The position numbers and the translations under genes were made by a program. A stretch of DNA of 15,672 bases from Deferribacteraceae bacterium (GTDB lineage: Bacteria; Chrysiogenota; Deferribacteres; Deferribacterales; JAISNW01): the NCBI GenBank assembly GCA_031278965.1, contig JAITJJ010000115.1, positions 1 through 15,672 of the forward strand, given 5' to 3'. The notes under the pieces are model-generated. The model had not been told where the DNA came from and made no database searches. It saw nothing but the letters and a program-made list of their open reading frames with translations. The stretch's first letter is position 1, and each line of letters begins with the position of its first letter. This document shows positions 1 through 6,728 of this stretch, piece by piece.

Positions 1-49
1 CCACAGCCTCAACAGGGCAAAATTAGGAATACAGCAGGAAGTTGCACGT

Positions 50-736
50 ATGAGGAGGCTTGTCATTAAAGCTGTTTCGGCTGGTTTTATCTGCGGAGTG
101 CTGATAGTTGCAGTTACGCAGGCGAAACTGATACTTTTCACAAGCGATCTCTTTGCTATAAAGAGCGTGGAGGTGCGCGGGGCGGTTCATACCGATCCGC
201 AGCTTCTGAAAAGTATTTACACCTCCTATGTGGGAGTGAATATCTTTACGGAGATACCGGCTGAAACCCTTCATACGCAGGATGAGTGGGTACTTAAATT
301 GGCAGTAAAAAGGGCGCTTCCCGATAAGCTTGTGGTCTTTGTGGAAGAGGACGAAGAGCTTATAAAATATAGAGATGCCCAAAGTAAAGATTCGCGAGGG
401 TGCAAAGCGTTTACGGGAACGGGAAAACATATCCCCGTAAATTGCGACGGGGTGACGGTTACGGTGGCAAGCCTCCCGCTTCCTACGGAGTTCGTTCACT
501 TTGCGGAGCTTTATAAAACGAGTCCTTTTCTGCAGGAGAGCTCCGTTGTTTTAAAAAACGGTTTTTTCACAGTAAATACGGGAGAAGGGGTATTGGTTGC
601 CACCTATCTTCCAACGGTTTTTGAAAATAATTTTGACAGATACACCCGTCAGATTAAGAATAGATATAAACAGGTAGAGAGCGTAGATCTTACCATACCG
701 GGGAAGATCTACGTTAAGGGGGTTATTCGTGGCTAA
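50..736 (+). CDS. ftsQ: Cell division protein FtsQ/DivIB
   Basis: Bitopic inner-membrane protein of the divisome, which links early and late division proteins in the periplasm. The 228-residue product has a short basic cytoplasmic start (MRR), one hydrophobic segment at about residues 8-30, then a POTRA-like domain at about 36-107. That domain begins IKSVEVRGAVHTDP and ends RALPDKLVVFVEEDEEL, the usual FtsQ pattern of V-x-V-x-G followed by a P-x-x-L-x-V-x-V-x-E strand. The C-terminal beta domain ends in VDLTIPGKIYVK, resembling the family's closing VDLRYP strand. The length is slightly below the common 240-280. The frame is open to the left window edge, so the true start could lie further upstream. 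The ATG at 50 has a modest AGGAAG upstream. It heads ftsQ-ftsA-ftsZ, and its stop overlaps the ftsA start by 8 bases. Family call is by domain pattern; the sequence itself is divergent. Confidence 0.85.
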   Translation: MRRLVIKAVSAGFICGVLIVAVTQAKLILFTSDLFAIKSVEVRGAVHTDPQLLKSIYTSYVGVNIFTEIPAETLHTQDEWVLKLAVKRALPDKLVVFVEEDEELIKYRDAQSKDSRGCKAFTGTGKHIPVNCDGVTVTVASLPLPTEFVHFAELYKTSPFLQESSVVLKNGFFTVNTGEGVLVATYLPTVFENNFDRYTRQIKNRYKQVESVDLTIPGKIYVKGVIRG

Positions 737-1970
737 CTCAAAGAAAACATCAGATATTTTTGTGGGGCTGGATATCGGAACATCGTGCATTAAAGCTGTC
801 GTAACAAGAAAGAACCCGGAAGGGGGGCTTGATCTTATCGGACTTGGGGTGGCAAGCAATACCGGAATGCGTAAAGGGGAAGTGCAGAATATAGAAGCAA
901 CAGAGAGGGCAATCCGTCAAGCCGTAATAGATGCCGAGCGTATGAGCGGGGTGAAAATTAAGAGCGTTTGCGTAGGGATATCCGGCGGCCATATCAATAG
1001 CACAAATTCCAAAGGGATCGTTGCTGTGAGGGGCGGAGAGGTTGTCAAAAGCGATGTGGATCGAGTTTTAGAATCCGCGGCGGCGGCGAATATCCCGGTG
1101 GGGTACGATGTTCTGCACATTATCCCCCAACAGTATAAACTGGACGGTCAGGGGGATATAAAAAATCCGATCGGAATGACCGGAGTTCGCTTGGAAGTAG
1201 AAGTGCTTATAGTCAGAGGAGCGGTATCAAGCGCTGCAAATATAACCAGAGCCTGCTCAAAGGCGGGGCTGGATGTTGATGATATAGTTCTGGATCACCT
1301 TGCATCAAGTGAAGCGGTGCTTTCAGACGATGAAAGAGAGATCGGCACCTGCCTTATCGACGGCGGTGCCGGCACCACAAATCTGGCGGTGTTCAGCAAA
1401 GGAGCGGCTTTCCATACCGCTGTGCTACAATTGGGCGGGATAAATTTTACTTCAGACCTTCATAGGGGGCTTCAGATCACCGAGAGTGAAGCGGAGAAAT
1501 TAAAAATCTCACACGGTTGCATATGGATAGAAAAGGTCTCGCCGGAAGAGACTGCCACGGTTAAAATGATAGGGAAGAATCACAAATCAAGTATTTCAAG
1601 GGTTGTGATTACTCAAATTTTGCAATACAGAGCGGATGAGATATTTACAATGCTTGCGGGGGAACTTCAGGTAAAGAAGTTATATAATTATATAAATGCC
1701 GGGATTGTGGTGACCGGAGGGATTGCCAATTTTGACGGGATAGAGGAACTGGCGACGGCGGTTATGGGGAGACCCGCCCGAATAGGGATTCCCCAGAATA
1801 TAGGCGGTCTTTCCGATCTGGTTAGCGATCCGGCATACTCAACCGCGGTTGGGCTTGCCATCATGCATAGTAAAAAAGGGAACTCCCACAACACCATATC
1901 TGGAGGGGAAGAGGATATCTTCACCAGAGTGGCTGCGCGCATGAAAGGGTTTCTGGGAGAGTTTTTTTAG
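729..1970 (+). CDS. ftsA: Cell division protein FtsA (actin-like membrane anchor of FtsZ)
   Basis: Actin-fold ATPase that polymerises under the membrane and tethers FtsZ through its C-terminal peptide. Visible in the 413 residues: phosphate-1 loop GLDIGTSCIK (13-22); the FtsA-specific 1C insertion region around SVCVGISGGHINSTNSKG (79-96); phosphate-2 loop LIDGGAGTTN (209-218); adenosine motif GIVVTGGIANF (325-335); and a C-terminal amphipathic helix IFTRVAARMKGFLGEFF (397-413), which is the membrane-targeting sequence. The start is GTG at 729, overlapping the end of ftsQ and preceded by an AAGGGGG Shine-Dalgarno, so translation is probably coupled. The next gene starts 12 bases after the stop and its AGGAGGG ribosome site begins at the ftsA stop codon. 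Length is normal for the family. Confidence 0.96.
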   Translation: MANSKKTSDIFVGLDIGTSCIKAVVTRKNPEGGLDLIGLGVASNTGMRKGEVQNIEATERAIRQAVIDAERMSGVKIKSVCVGISGGHINSTNSKGIVAVRGGEVVKSDVDRVLESAAAANIPVGYDVLHIIPQQYKLDGQGDIKNPIGMTGVRLEVEVLIVRGAVSSAANITRACSKAGLDVDDIVLDHLASSEAVLSDDEREIGTCLIDGGAGTTNLAVFSKGAAFHTAVLQLGGINFTSDLHRGLQITESEAEKLKISHGCIWIEKVSPEETATVKMIGKNHKSSISRVVITQILQYRADEIFTMLAGELQVKKLYNYINAGIVVTGGIANFDGIEELATAVMGRPARIGIPQNIGGLSDLVSDPAYSTAVGLAIMHSKKGNSHNTISGGEEDIFTRVAARMKGFLGEFF

Positions 1971-1982
1971 GAGGGAGGAATT

Positions 1983-3122
1983 ATGGAAGAATACGGCACA
2001 CTTGGAAACATTGTCATCAAGGTTGTGGGGGTTGGCGGCGGCGGCGGAAATGCCGTAAACAATATGATAGCACACGGTTTAACGGGTGTTGAATTTATAG
2101 CTGCAAATACCGATAAGCAGGTTTTGGACAAAAATCTTGCCCAAAAGAAGATCAATTTGGGCATCCACCGCACCAAAGGTTTGGGGGCGGGAGGGAACCC
2201 CGAAATCGGGAGAGGCGCCGCTGTTGAGGACGTGGAGAACATAACCGAAATATTAAGGGGTGCCGACATTGTCTTTGTTACCGCCGGGCTTGGCGGCGGC
2301 ACGGGAACCGGAGCCGCCCCCGTAATTTCCGCCATTGCAAAAGACCTCGGCGCCCTTACCATAGCAGTGGTATCCACTCCGTTCAGTTGGGAAGGCAAAC
2401 AGCGGGCGGACAATGCCAAAAAAGGGTTGGAGGAGCTTAAAGAACGGGTAGATTCCTATATAGTTGTGGCAAACGATCGAATAAAAGACGTAATGGAGAG
2501 AGAGATAACCTTTAAAGAGGCGTTTTTGCGGGCTGATGATGTTCTGCGTCAAGGGGTGCAGAGTATTGCGGACACCATAAGCGGGGTTGGCTACATCAAC
2601 GTGGATTTTGCGGATATGCGCTCCATAATGGGCTCCCAAGGTCCGGCAATCATGGGGATAGGAACCGCAAAAGGTGAAAACCGTGACATTGCCGCCCTTG
2701 ATAAAGCAATCAGAGGACCTCTCCTTGCGGATGTAAATTTGCGGGGAGTGCACGGAATCCTCCTGAATATAATAGTGGGCGAAGACCTTAGAATGGATGA
2801 AGTCACCCGTATCGGCAACAAGGTTAGCGAACTGGTGGGAGACGATGTAAAAACGTTTGTAGGGGTTAATCTGGACGGACGGATTGACGGCTCTCTCTCC
2901 GTTGTTCTGATTGCCACCGGAATTAAGTCCCGCCCGCCGCAGTCAGCCCGCACAACCGCCGCTTATCAGCCGAATATAGAGGCTGCTCCGTTTAAGATGC
3001 CTGAACCGCCTAAAAGTATAAGCTATTGGAACAGCGGGATTGAAGTTCTGGATCAGTTTCCCGGCGATAGATATCGCGATAAAAGGTTTAACGTTGATCC
3101 TTGGGAAGGGGAAAATGACTAG
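1983..3122 (+). CDS. ftsZ: Cell division GTPase FtsZ, copy 1 (no canonical C-terminal peptide)
   Basis: Tubulin-like GTPase that forms the Z ring. The 379 residues show T1 loop GVGGGGGNA (16-24), tubulin signature GGGTGTG (104-110) and T7 loop NVDFAD (206-211) with both catalytic acids, so an active GTPase is expected. The core ends at about VLIATGI (308-314), then a short Pro/Ala-rich linker. The tail (about 346-379, ending RFNVDPWEGEND) has no D-x-PAFLR peptide, the motif that normally binds FtsA and other partners. The motif STPFSWEG (131-138) replaces the more usual PFxFEG and is shared with the neighbouring copy, which suggests duplication within this lineage. A strong AGGAGGGAGG site lies 5' of the ATG. 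The stop codon lies within the first codons of a small ORF. It may need copy 2 for membrane attachment (inference). Confidence 0.95.
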   Translation: MEEYGTLGNIVIKVVGVGGGGGNAVNNMIAHGLTGVEFIAANTDKQVLDKNLAQKKINLGIHRTKGLGAGGNPEIGRGAAVEDVENITEILRGADIVFVTAGLGGGTGTGAAPVISAIAKDLGALTIAVVSTPFSWEGKQRADNAKKGLEELKERVDSYIVVANDRIKDVMEREITFKEAFLRADDVLRQGVQSIADTISGVGYINVDFADMRSIMGSQGPAIMGIGTAKGENRDIAALDKAIRGPLLADVNLRGVHGILLNIIVGEDLRMDEVTRIGNKVSELVGDDVKTFVGVNLDGRIDGSLSVVLIATGIKSRPPQSARTTAAYQPNIEAAPFKMPEPPKSISYWNSGIEVLDQFPGDRYRDKRFNVDPWEGEND

Positions 3123-3291
3123 GAAGCAGGCACGCGTCGGACAGCGGAAGGAAGACGCCGTGATTAAAGCCATCGGTGCCGGCAGTGCCAACGGATTAAA
3201 GGACAACTCTGCCTCCGCTAAGATTCGTCTTGTGCGGACAAAAGGGTATATTGGACAATATTATCGGTTTTGCCTGCAAAACTCTTTATAA
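3115..3291 (+). CDS. 58-residue ORF derived from an ftsZ 5' end (microprotein or pseudogene remnant)
   Basis: This small frame begins at an ATG overlapping the end of ftsZ copy 1 by 8 bases, behind a GGAAGGGG ribosome site, and ends 11 bases before ftsZ copy 2. The product is basic and begins MTRKQARVGQRKEDAVIK. Residues 16-26, VIKAIGAGSAN, align with VIKVIGVGGAG of FtsZ copy 2, and the DNA at 3160-3189 matches 3342-3371 at 26 of 30 bases, all four differences being transitions. A second block, KIRLV-RTKG (bases 3220-3245), aligns with KIHLGQVITKG of copy 2 (about 3477-3509) in the same frame, after a net loss of about 25 codons between the blocks. It therefore covers parts of the first nucleotide-binding strands but lacks GGGTGTG and the T7 loop, so it cannot be a GTPase. 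It may be an FtsZ-interacting microprotein or a decaying third copy; sequence alone does not decide. Confidence 0.5.
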   Translation: MTRKQARVGQRKEDAVIKAIGAGSANGLKDNSASAKIRLVRTKGYIGQYYRFCLQNSL

Positions 3292-3302
3292 GGAGGGTAA
3301 CA

Positions 3303-4427
3303 ATGTTTAAGTTTGAAAAGATGCCTACCGGTATCGGAGCGGTGATTAAGGTCATCGGTGTCGGCGGTGCCGGCGGTAATGCCGTAAACAATATGATTCA
3401 AGCAAACCTTATGGGAGTGGAATTCATTGCCGCCAACACAGACGCCACGGTTTTGAAGAAAAATCTTGCCCCCACCAAGATTCATCTGGGGCAGGTAATA
3501 ACCAAAGGGTTGGGGTGCGGAGGCGAGCCCGAGAAAGGGTATAAAGCGGCGTTGGAAGATGTGGATCTCATAAGGGATACCTTAAAAGGGGCGGATATTG
3601 TTTTTGTCACCGCCGGGATGGGCGGCGGCACAGGAACCGGCGGGGCGCCCGTAATTTCCGCCATAGCCAAAGAGGAAAAAGCCCTGACCATAGGGGTTGT
3701 GTCAACCCCCTTCAGTTGGGAAGGCGGCAAGCGCTCTGAAATTGCCGCCAGCGGTCTTGAACAGCTTAAAAACAATGTGGATTCTTTTATTGTTGTAAAT
3801 AACAACAGAATAGGAGAGATAGTTGACAGAACCGTTACCTTTAAGGACGCTTTCAGAACGGTTGACGACGTGCTTAGGCAATCGGTGCAGAGCATATCTG
3901 ATACAATTAATGTTCCTGGAATCATTAACTGCGATTGTGCGGATATACGCAACATCATGGAATCCAGAGGGCAGGCGATCATGGGGATTGGAATAGGCCG
4001 CGGCGAAAGCCGCGAAAGAGACGCTTTGGAAAAAGCGCTGAAGGGACCTATGGATGTAGATTTCAACCTAAGAGGGGCATACGGCGTGCTCTATGTGATC
4101 ACAGCAGGCGAAGACCTTACTATGGATCAAGTTGCCCATATAGGCAGTACCATATACGAATTTGTTGGCAACGATACTAAAATATATGTTGGGGTTGCCA
4201 CAGATTCAAGAACCGACGACTCTATACAGATCGTCCTCATCGCCACCGGAATAAATAGCAGGCCGGCGCTGCCGAAAGGTTTTGACAGTGACAGCATTTT
4301 AAGAAAAAAACAGGGGATCGCTGAGAGATCAGGGCAGATAAGGAGCAATGACATAAAACTGAAAACGATTCTTGACTATACGGAAGAATACGACTCACCC
4401 GCCTTTTTAAGGAAACAGTTAGATTAG
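3303..4427 (+). CDS. ftsZ: Cell division GTPase FtsZ, copy 2 (with canonical C-terminal peptide)
   Basis: Second Z-ring GTPase, 374 residues from the ATG behind an AGGAGGG site. A TTG 33 bases upstream in the same frame is rejected because it would lie inside the preceding ORF without a ribosome site. Features: T1 loop GVGGAGGNA (19-27), GGGTGTG (107-113), STPFSWEG (134-141), and T7 loop NCDCAD (209-214), which keeps N209, D211 and D214 but has cysteines in place of the usual V/F pair. A linker of about 40 residues leads to YDSPAFLRKQLD (363-374), a textbook C-terminal conserved peptide for binding FtsA. This copy is thus the likely membrane-anchored FtsZ, with copy 1 a co-polymerising partner (inference from the tails). 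It ends the plus-strand cluster and converges with holB about 105 bases away. Confidence 0.95.
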   Translation: MFKFEKMPTGIGAVIKVIGVGGAGGNAVNNMIQANLMGVEFIAANTDATVLKKNLAPTKIHLGQVITKGLGCGGEPEKGYKAALEDVDLIRDTLKGADIVFVTAGMGGGTGTGGAPVISAIAKEEKALTIGVVSTPFSWEGGKRSEIAASGLEQLKNNVDSFIVVNNNRIGEIVDRTVTFKDAFRTVDDVLRQSVQSISDTINVPGIINCDCADIRNIMESRGQAIMGIGIGRGESRERDALEKALKGPMDVDFNLRGAYGVLYVITAGEDLTMDQVAHIGSTIYEFVGNDTKIYVGVATDSRTDDSIQIVLIATGINSRPALPKGFDSDSILRKKQGIAERSGQIRSNDIKLKTILDYTEEYDSPAFLRKQLD

Positions 4428-4449
4428 GGAGCGGAATCGATGGCTCTGC

Positions 4450-4475
4450 AGGCGGAGCTATTGAAATCCGCCTTT
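4450..4475 (+). terminator. Candidate terminator after ftsZ copy 2
   Basis: An inverted repeat AGGCGGA (4450-4456) / TCCGCCT (4467-4473) with a 10-base loop lies 23 bases past the ftsZ copy 2 stop and is followed by TT. The stem is GC-rich but the T tract is short, so termination is plausible rather than certain. An A/T palindrome CTTTTTTCAAAAAAG (4498-4512), itself flanked by CCTTAA and TTAAGG, lies between this hairpin and the end of holB and may help separate the convergent units. Confidence 0.35.
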
Positions 4476-4531
4476 CATGAAAACCTTAAAACCTCAGCTT
4501 TTTTCAAAAAAGTTAAGGGTAAAGGAAAAAA

Positions 4532-5488
4532 TTATAGCACGGTTTCTCTTGTTAAATTGGCGTATAGGTCCAGCAGCATAATATTTATATTTACGTTATA
4601 TTGGATATCCTTTGAGAATCTATCCAGATACTGGATAAGCTGAATATGAGATTTATCATTAAAGCTGCTATGTTTCTGAATGAGGTGTATCCGCAGATTG
4701 TCTATAACCACAGGGAGCGCATGACGGTCTTTTACGCTGAAGGAAAAGATGCGCTCCGCAAGCTCCTCATAATTTCCGGTATCCGCCGCGGTTAAAAACC
4801 CTTTTATATCAAATTTGGTCAGGCAGAGAAGGTTGGATACCGAGCCGCCCGCGGCGGATAAGAGGTCGCGGTTGTAGTTAAATCCATTTTTTTGGCATAT
4901 CTGTTCAAGCTCTGAAAGACTTAAGGGGCTAAAGTGAACCGTCTGACAGCGGGAGAGGATTGTGGAGAGCATTAGATCGGAACGGTGGGTGACTAGGAAA
5001 AAAACCGTATCTGAGCCCGGTTCCTCAAGCGTCTTTAAGAGGGAGTTGGCAGCGGCAGTCTGACCGCCGGAGGAGAGGCGATGCGCCCCGTCCAAGATTA
5101 TAACCTTCCATTTGCCGCTATAAGACGTGCTGTCAACAATCTCCGTAATCCTGCGGATACTCTCCACAGCATAGTCGTCTTTATCCCCTTCATCTTTCCT
5201 TAAAGAGAGTGCATCATCTTTGCTGTCTGATCCGTCACTATCCTTCTTTTTCTTGTTATCGGAAAATCTATGAAGATCGGGGTGCATATTGTTATCAACT
5301 TGAGTACAGGATGGGCAGGCGCAAGGGGTAAATAAGGGGGAACCTTTTTCACAGAGGAGATATTTGGCGATCCAAACGGCAAACAATTTTTTTCCTATCC
5401 CCTCAATACCGGAAAAGTGGTAGGCATGGGAGAGGTTTGCTAAAGAGTGCGTAAGCACCTCACGGGCTTTTGAATGGCCAATCAGCAT
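4532..5488 (-). CDS. holB: DNA polymerase III subunit delta' (clamp loader)
   Basis: AAA+ clamp-loader subunit that helps load the beta sliding clamp at replication primers. In 318 residues: Walker A GIEGIGKK (27-34); a zinc module C46, C56, C58, C61 followed by HPD (69-71); Walker B-like region VIILDGAH (129-136); NSLLKTLEEP (148-157); and the SRC sensor ILSRCQ (177-182). The first cysteine spacing is close to, but not exactly, the usual C-x8-C-x2-C-x2-C. Between the zinc module and the helix IRRITEIV sits an unusual hydrophilic Lys/Asp/Ser-rich stretch (about 73-106). The gene lies last in the minus-strand run, 79 bases after rplT, with a weak AAGAGAG ribosome site. It is separate from its common partner tmk. 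A processed DnaX/gamma is excluded by the short length and single-domain layout. Confidence 0.9.
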   Translation of the reverse strand: MLIGHSKAREVLTHSLANLSHAYHFSGIEGIGKKLFAVWIAKYLLCEKGSPLFTPCACPSCTQVDNNMHPDLHRFSDNKKKKDSDGSDSKDDALSLRKDEGDKDDYAVESIRRITEIVDSTSYSGKWKVIILDGAHRLSSGGQTAAANSLLKTLEEPGSDTVFFLVTHRSDLMLSTILSRCQTVHFSPLSLSELEQICQKNGFNYNRDLLSAAGGSVSNLLCLTKFDIKGFLTAADTGNYEELAERIFSFSVKDRHALPVVIDNLRIHLIQKHSSFNDKSHIQLIQYLDRFSKDIQYNVNINIMLLDLYANLTRETVL

Positions 5489-5567
5489 AGATGCTCTCTT
5501 ATTTTTTCCATTCTATATGACCATTAACGCCATAAGCGGACGGCGGTTAAAGCCCGTTTTAATATTT

Positions 5568-5915
5568 TTAGAGCTGCTGTTGTTTTACCAGATCGGAGAA
5601 AGCGTTAAAGTCATTTATAGCCAGCTCTGAAAGGACTTTGCGGTTTAATTCGCTCTTATTTTTAAGAAGAGCTCCGATAAGTTTTGAGTAGGACGTGCCG
5701 CACAGTTTAGCGGCGGCGGCAATCCGGATTATCCAGAGTTTGCGCATCTCCCTCTTTTTGGCGCGCCGATCCCTGTAAGCATATGCAAGCCCCCTTTCCA
5801 CCGTGGGACGGGCTATATTATAAACATTTTTTCTGCGTCCGACATTCCCTTTAGCAAGGGCTAATATCTTGTTCCTTCTTCTGCGGGTTTTAAACCCGCC
5901 TTTTGCTCTAGGCAC
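5568..5915 (-). CDS. rplT: 50S ribosomal protein L20
   Basis: Primary 23S rRNA-binding protein needed early in large-subunit assembly. In the infC operon of studied bacteria it is also the translational autorepressor. The 115-residue product matches the family across its length: basic N-terminal extension MPRAKGGFKTRRRRNKILALAKG (split here as MPRAKGGF then KTRRRRNKILALAKG), YAYRDRRAKKREMRKLW (about 46-62), and the C-terminal RKVLSELAINDFNAFSDLV. The start is GTG at 5915-5913 with a good CGGAGG site. A perfect inverted repeat GCGGGTTT/AAACCCGC (5883-5899) sits within the first 11 codons. It is second to last in the run, 25 bases after rpmI; no strong terminator separates it from holB. Confidence 0.97.
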   Translation of the reverse strand: MPRAKGGFKTRRRRNKILALAKGNVGRRKNVYNIARPTVERGLAYAYRDRRAKKREMRKLWIIRIAAAAKLCGTSYSKLIGALLKNKSELNRKVLSELAINDFNAFSDLVKQQQL

Positions 5916-5940
5916 TTTTTATCCTCCGAATGATGTAAAA

Positions 5941-6138
5941 CTATAGATAAGGGAGCAGCGTTTTTAAATTAGCCGCCGCAGTTCCCTCTGCCACTCCGGT
6001 TTTGCGCAGATTTCTCTTGCGCTTGGCGGATTTGGACGTAAGAATATGTCTCCGCCCCTTCTTAGCGAACAGGACTTTGCCTGCCGCGGTGACTTTAAAT
6101 CTTTTTTTTGCACCCTTATGGGTTTTTAATTTCGGCAT
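5941..6138 (-). CDS. rpmI: 50S ribosomal protein L35
   Basis: Small basic large-subunit protein of 65 residues. MPKLKTHKGAKKRFKVTAAG at the start and KRKRNLRKTG in the second half are diagnostic of L35, and the length is standard. ATG at 6138-6136. No Shine-Dalgarno lies at normal distance: the ATG is preceded by AAAAAATTT and, before that, a stable hairpin. The nearest GGAGG is 46 bases upstream. This suggests that initiation depends on mRNA structure or on coupling with infC, in keeping with the known control of rpmI-rplT translation by L20 in other bacteria (inference here). Confidence 0.97.
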   Translation of the reverse strand: MPKLKTHKGAKKRFKVTAAGKVLFAKKGRRHILTSKSAKRKRNLRKTGVAEGTAAANLKTLLPYL

Positions 6139-6147
6139 AAATTTTTT

Positions 6148-6182
6148 GGGCGGGAAAACTTTCCGTAACGGGTTTCCCTCCC
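6148..6182 (-). promoter_or_regulatory. Hairpin in the infC-rpmI gap, candidate translational operator
   Basis: On the minus (mRNA) strand, GGGAGGGAAA pairs with TTTCCCGCCC: nine base pairs with one A-G mismatch and a loop of about 15 bases that itself contains CCG-TTA-CGG. The stem ends 9 bases before the rpmI ATG and contains the only purine-rich GGGAGGG close to it; another GGAGG (6185-6189) lies just upstream of the stem. A run of A, not U, follows, so it is not a terminator. The position matches where L20-responsive elements act in the infC operon of other bacteria. The identification as such is inference. Confidence 0.45.
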
Positions 6183-6212
6183 AACCTCCAATTTGTTTAT
6201 TTTGCCGCCTTG

Positions 6213-6722
6213 CTACTTAGGCGTTATTACCATCATCTGCTGTTTGCCTTGCAGTTCAGGTTTTTTATCCACCACCGCAATATCTTCCACATCTGCAACT
6301 ATCTTATTTAAGAGTTCAAGCCCATAGCTTTGAAAGACAATTTCACGCCCGCGGTAACGGACAGTGAGCTTCACCTTATCCCCCTCTGATATAAAGCGGC
6401 GGATATGTTTCAGCTTAACATTATAGTCGTGTTCCTCAATCTTTGGACGAAACTTGATCTCTTTAACATCTACTTGATTTTGGCGGGTTTTTTTTCGGAC
6501 TTCCTTGTCTTTCTTAGTCCGTTCGAATTTATATTTCCCGTAATCTACAATCTTGCACACCGGTGGGTTTGCCGTGCTGGAAATCTCCAAAAGGTCCAAC
6601 CCCTTTTCAAGCGCCATTGCAAGGGCAGTTCTTGATGATACTACCCCGTGCTGCGTTCCGTCTTCCAACAGAAGCCTTACCTCAGGATAATTAATCCCCT
6701 CGTTGATCTTTTCTGTAGCCAT
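6213..6722 (-). CDS. infC: Translation initiation factor IF-3
   Basis: Binds the 30S subunit, blocks premature 50S joining and checks start codons. The 169 residues from ATG cover both domains: N-domain INEGINYPEVRLL (6-18) and LDLLEISSTANPPVCKIVDYGKYKFE (about 42-67, the IF-3 signature), basic linker helix to about 85, and C-domain EIKFRPKIEEHDYNVKL (88-104), GDKVKLTVRYRGRE (114-127) and MMVITPK at the end. The ATG at 6722-6720 stands 18 bases from the GGAGG that overlaps the thrS stop, too far for normal initiation. An in-frame ATC at 6731-6729 stands 9 bases from it, which would add three residues. Rare AUU/AUC starts are a known autoregulatory feature of infC. It follows thrS by 15 bases and precedes rpmI-rplT, a widely conserved order. 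Confidence 0.97.
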   Translation of the reverse strand: MATEKINEGINYPEVRLLLEDGTQHGVVSSRTALAMALEKGLDLLEISSTANPPVCKIVDYGKYKFERTKKDKEVRKKTRQNQVDVKEIKFRPKIEEHDYNVKLKHIRRFISEGDKVKLTVRYRGREIVFQSYGLELLNKIVADVEDIAVVDKKPELQGKQQMMVITPK

Positions 6723-6728
6723 TCGCGA

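Noticed and set aside
2253..2753. Minus-strand open frame of 166 codons opposite ftsZ copy 1
   Set aside because: It lies entirely opposite a well-conserved gene, has no ribosome site or recognisable domain, and such antisense frames arise from codon bias.
3270..3302. Upstream TTG start for ftsZ copy 2
   Set aside because: It lies in the preceding ORF and lacks a ribosome site; ATG at 3303 follows AGGAGGG.
3482..4066. Minus-strand open frame of 194 codons opposite ftsZ copy 2
   Set aside because: A similar antisense frame occurs opposite copy 1 (1967-2419), as expected from the sequence similarity of the two genes; composition is Ser/Pro-rich and motif-free.
4440..4643. Plus-strand frame of 67 codons after ftsZ copy 2 with a GGGAGCGG site
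   Set aside because: The second half overlaps the end of holB on the opposite strand and the first half contains the candidate terminator hairpin. No family resemblance. A short real peptide cannot be fully excluded.
5524..5550. Terminator between rplT and holB
   Set aside because: TTAACGCC and GGCGGTTAA can pair with one bulge, but no T run follows on the minus strand, so read-through into holB is more likely.
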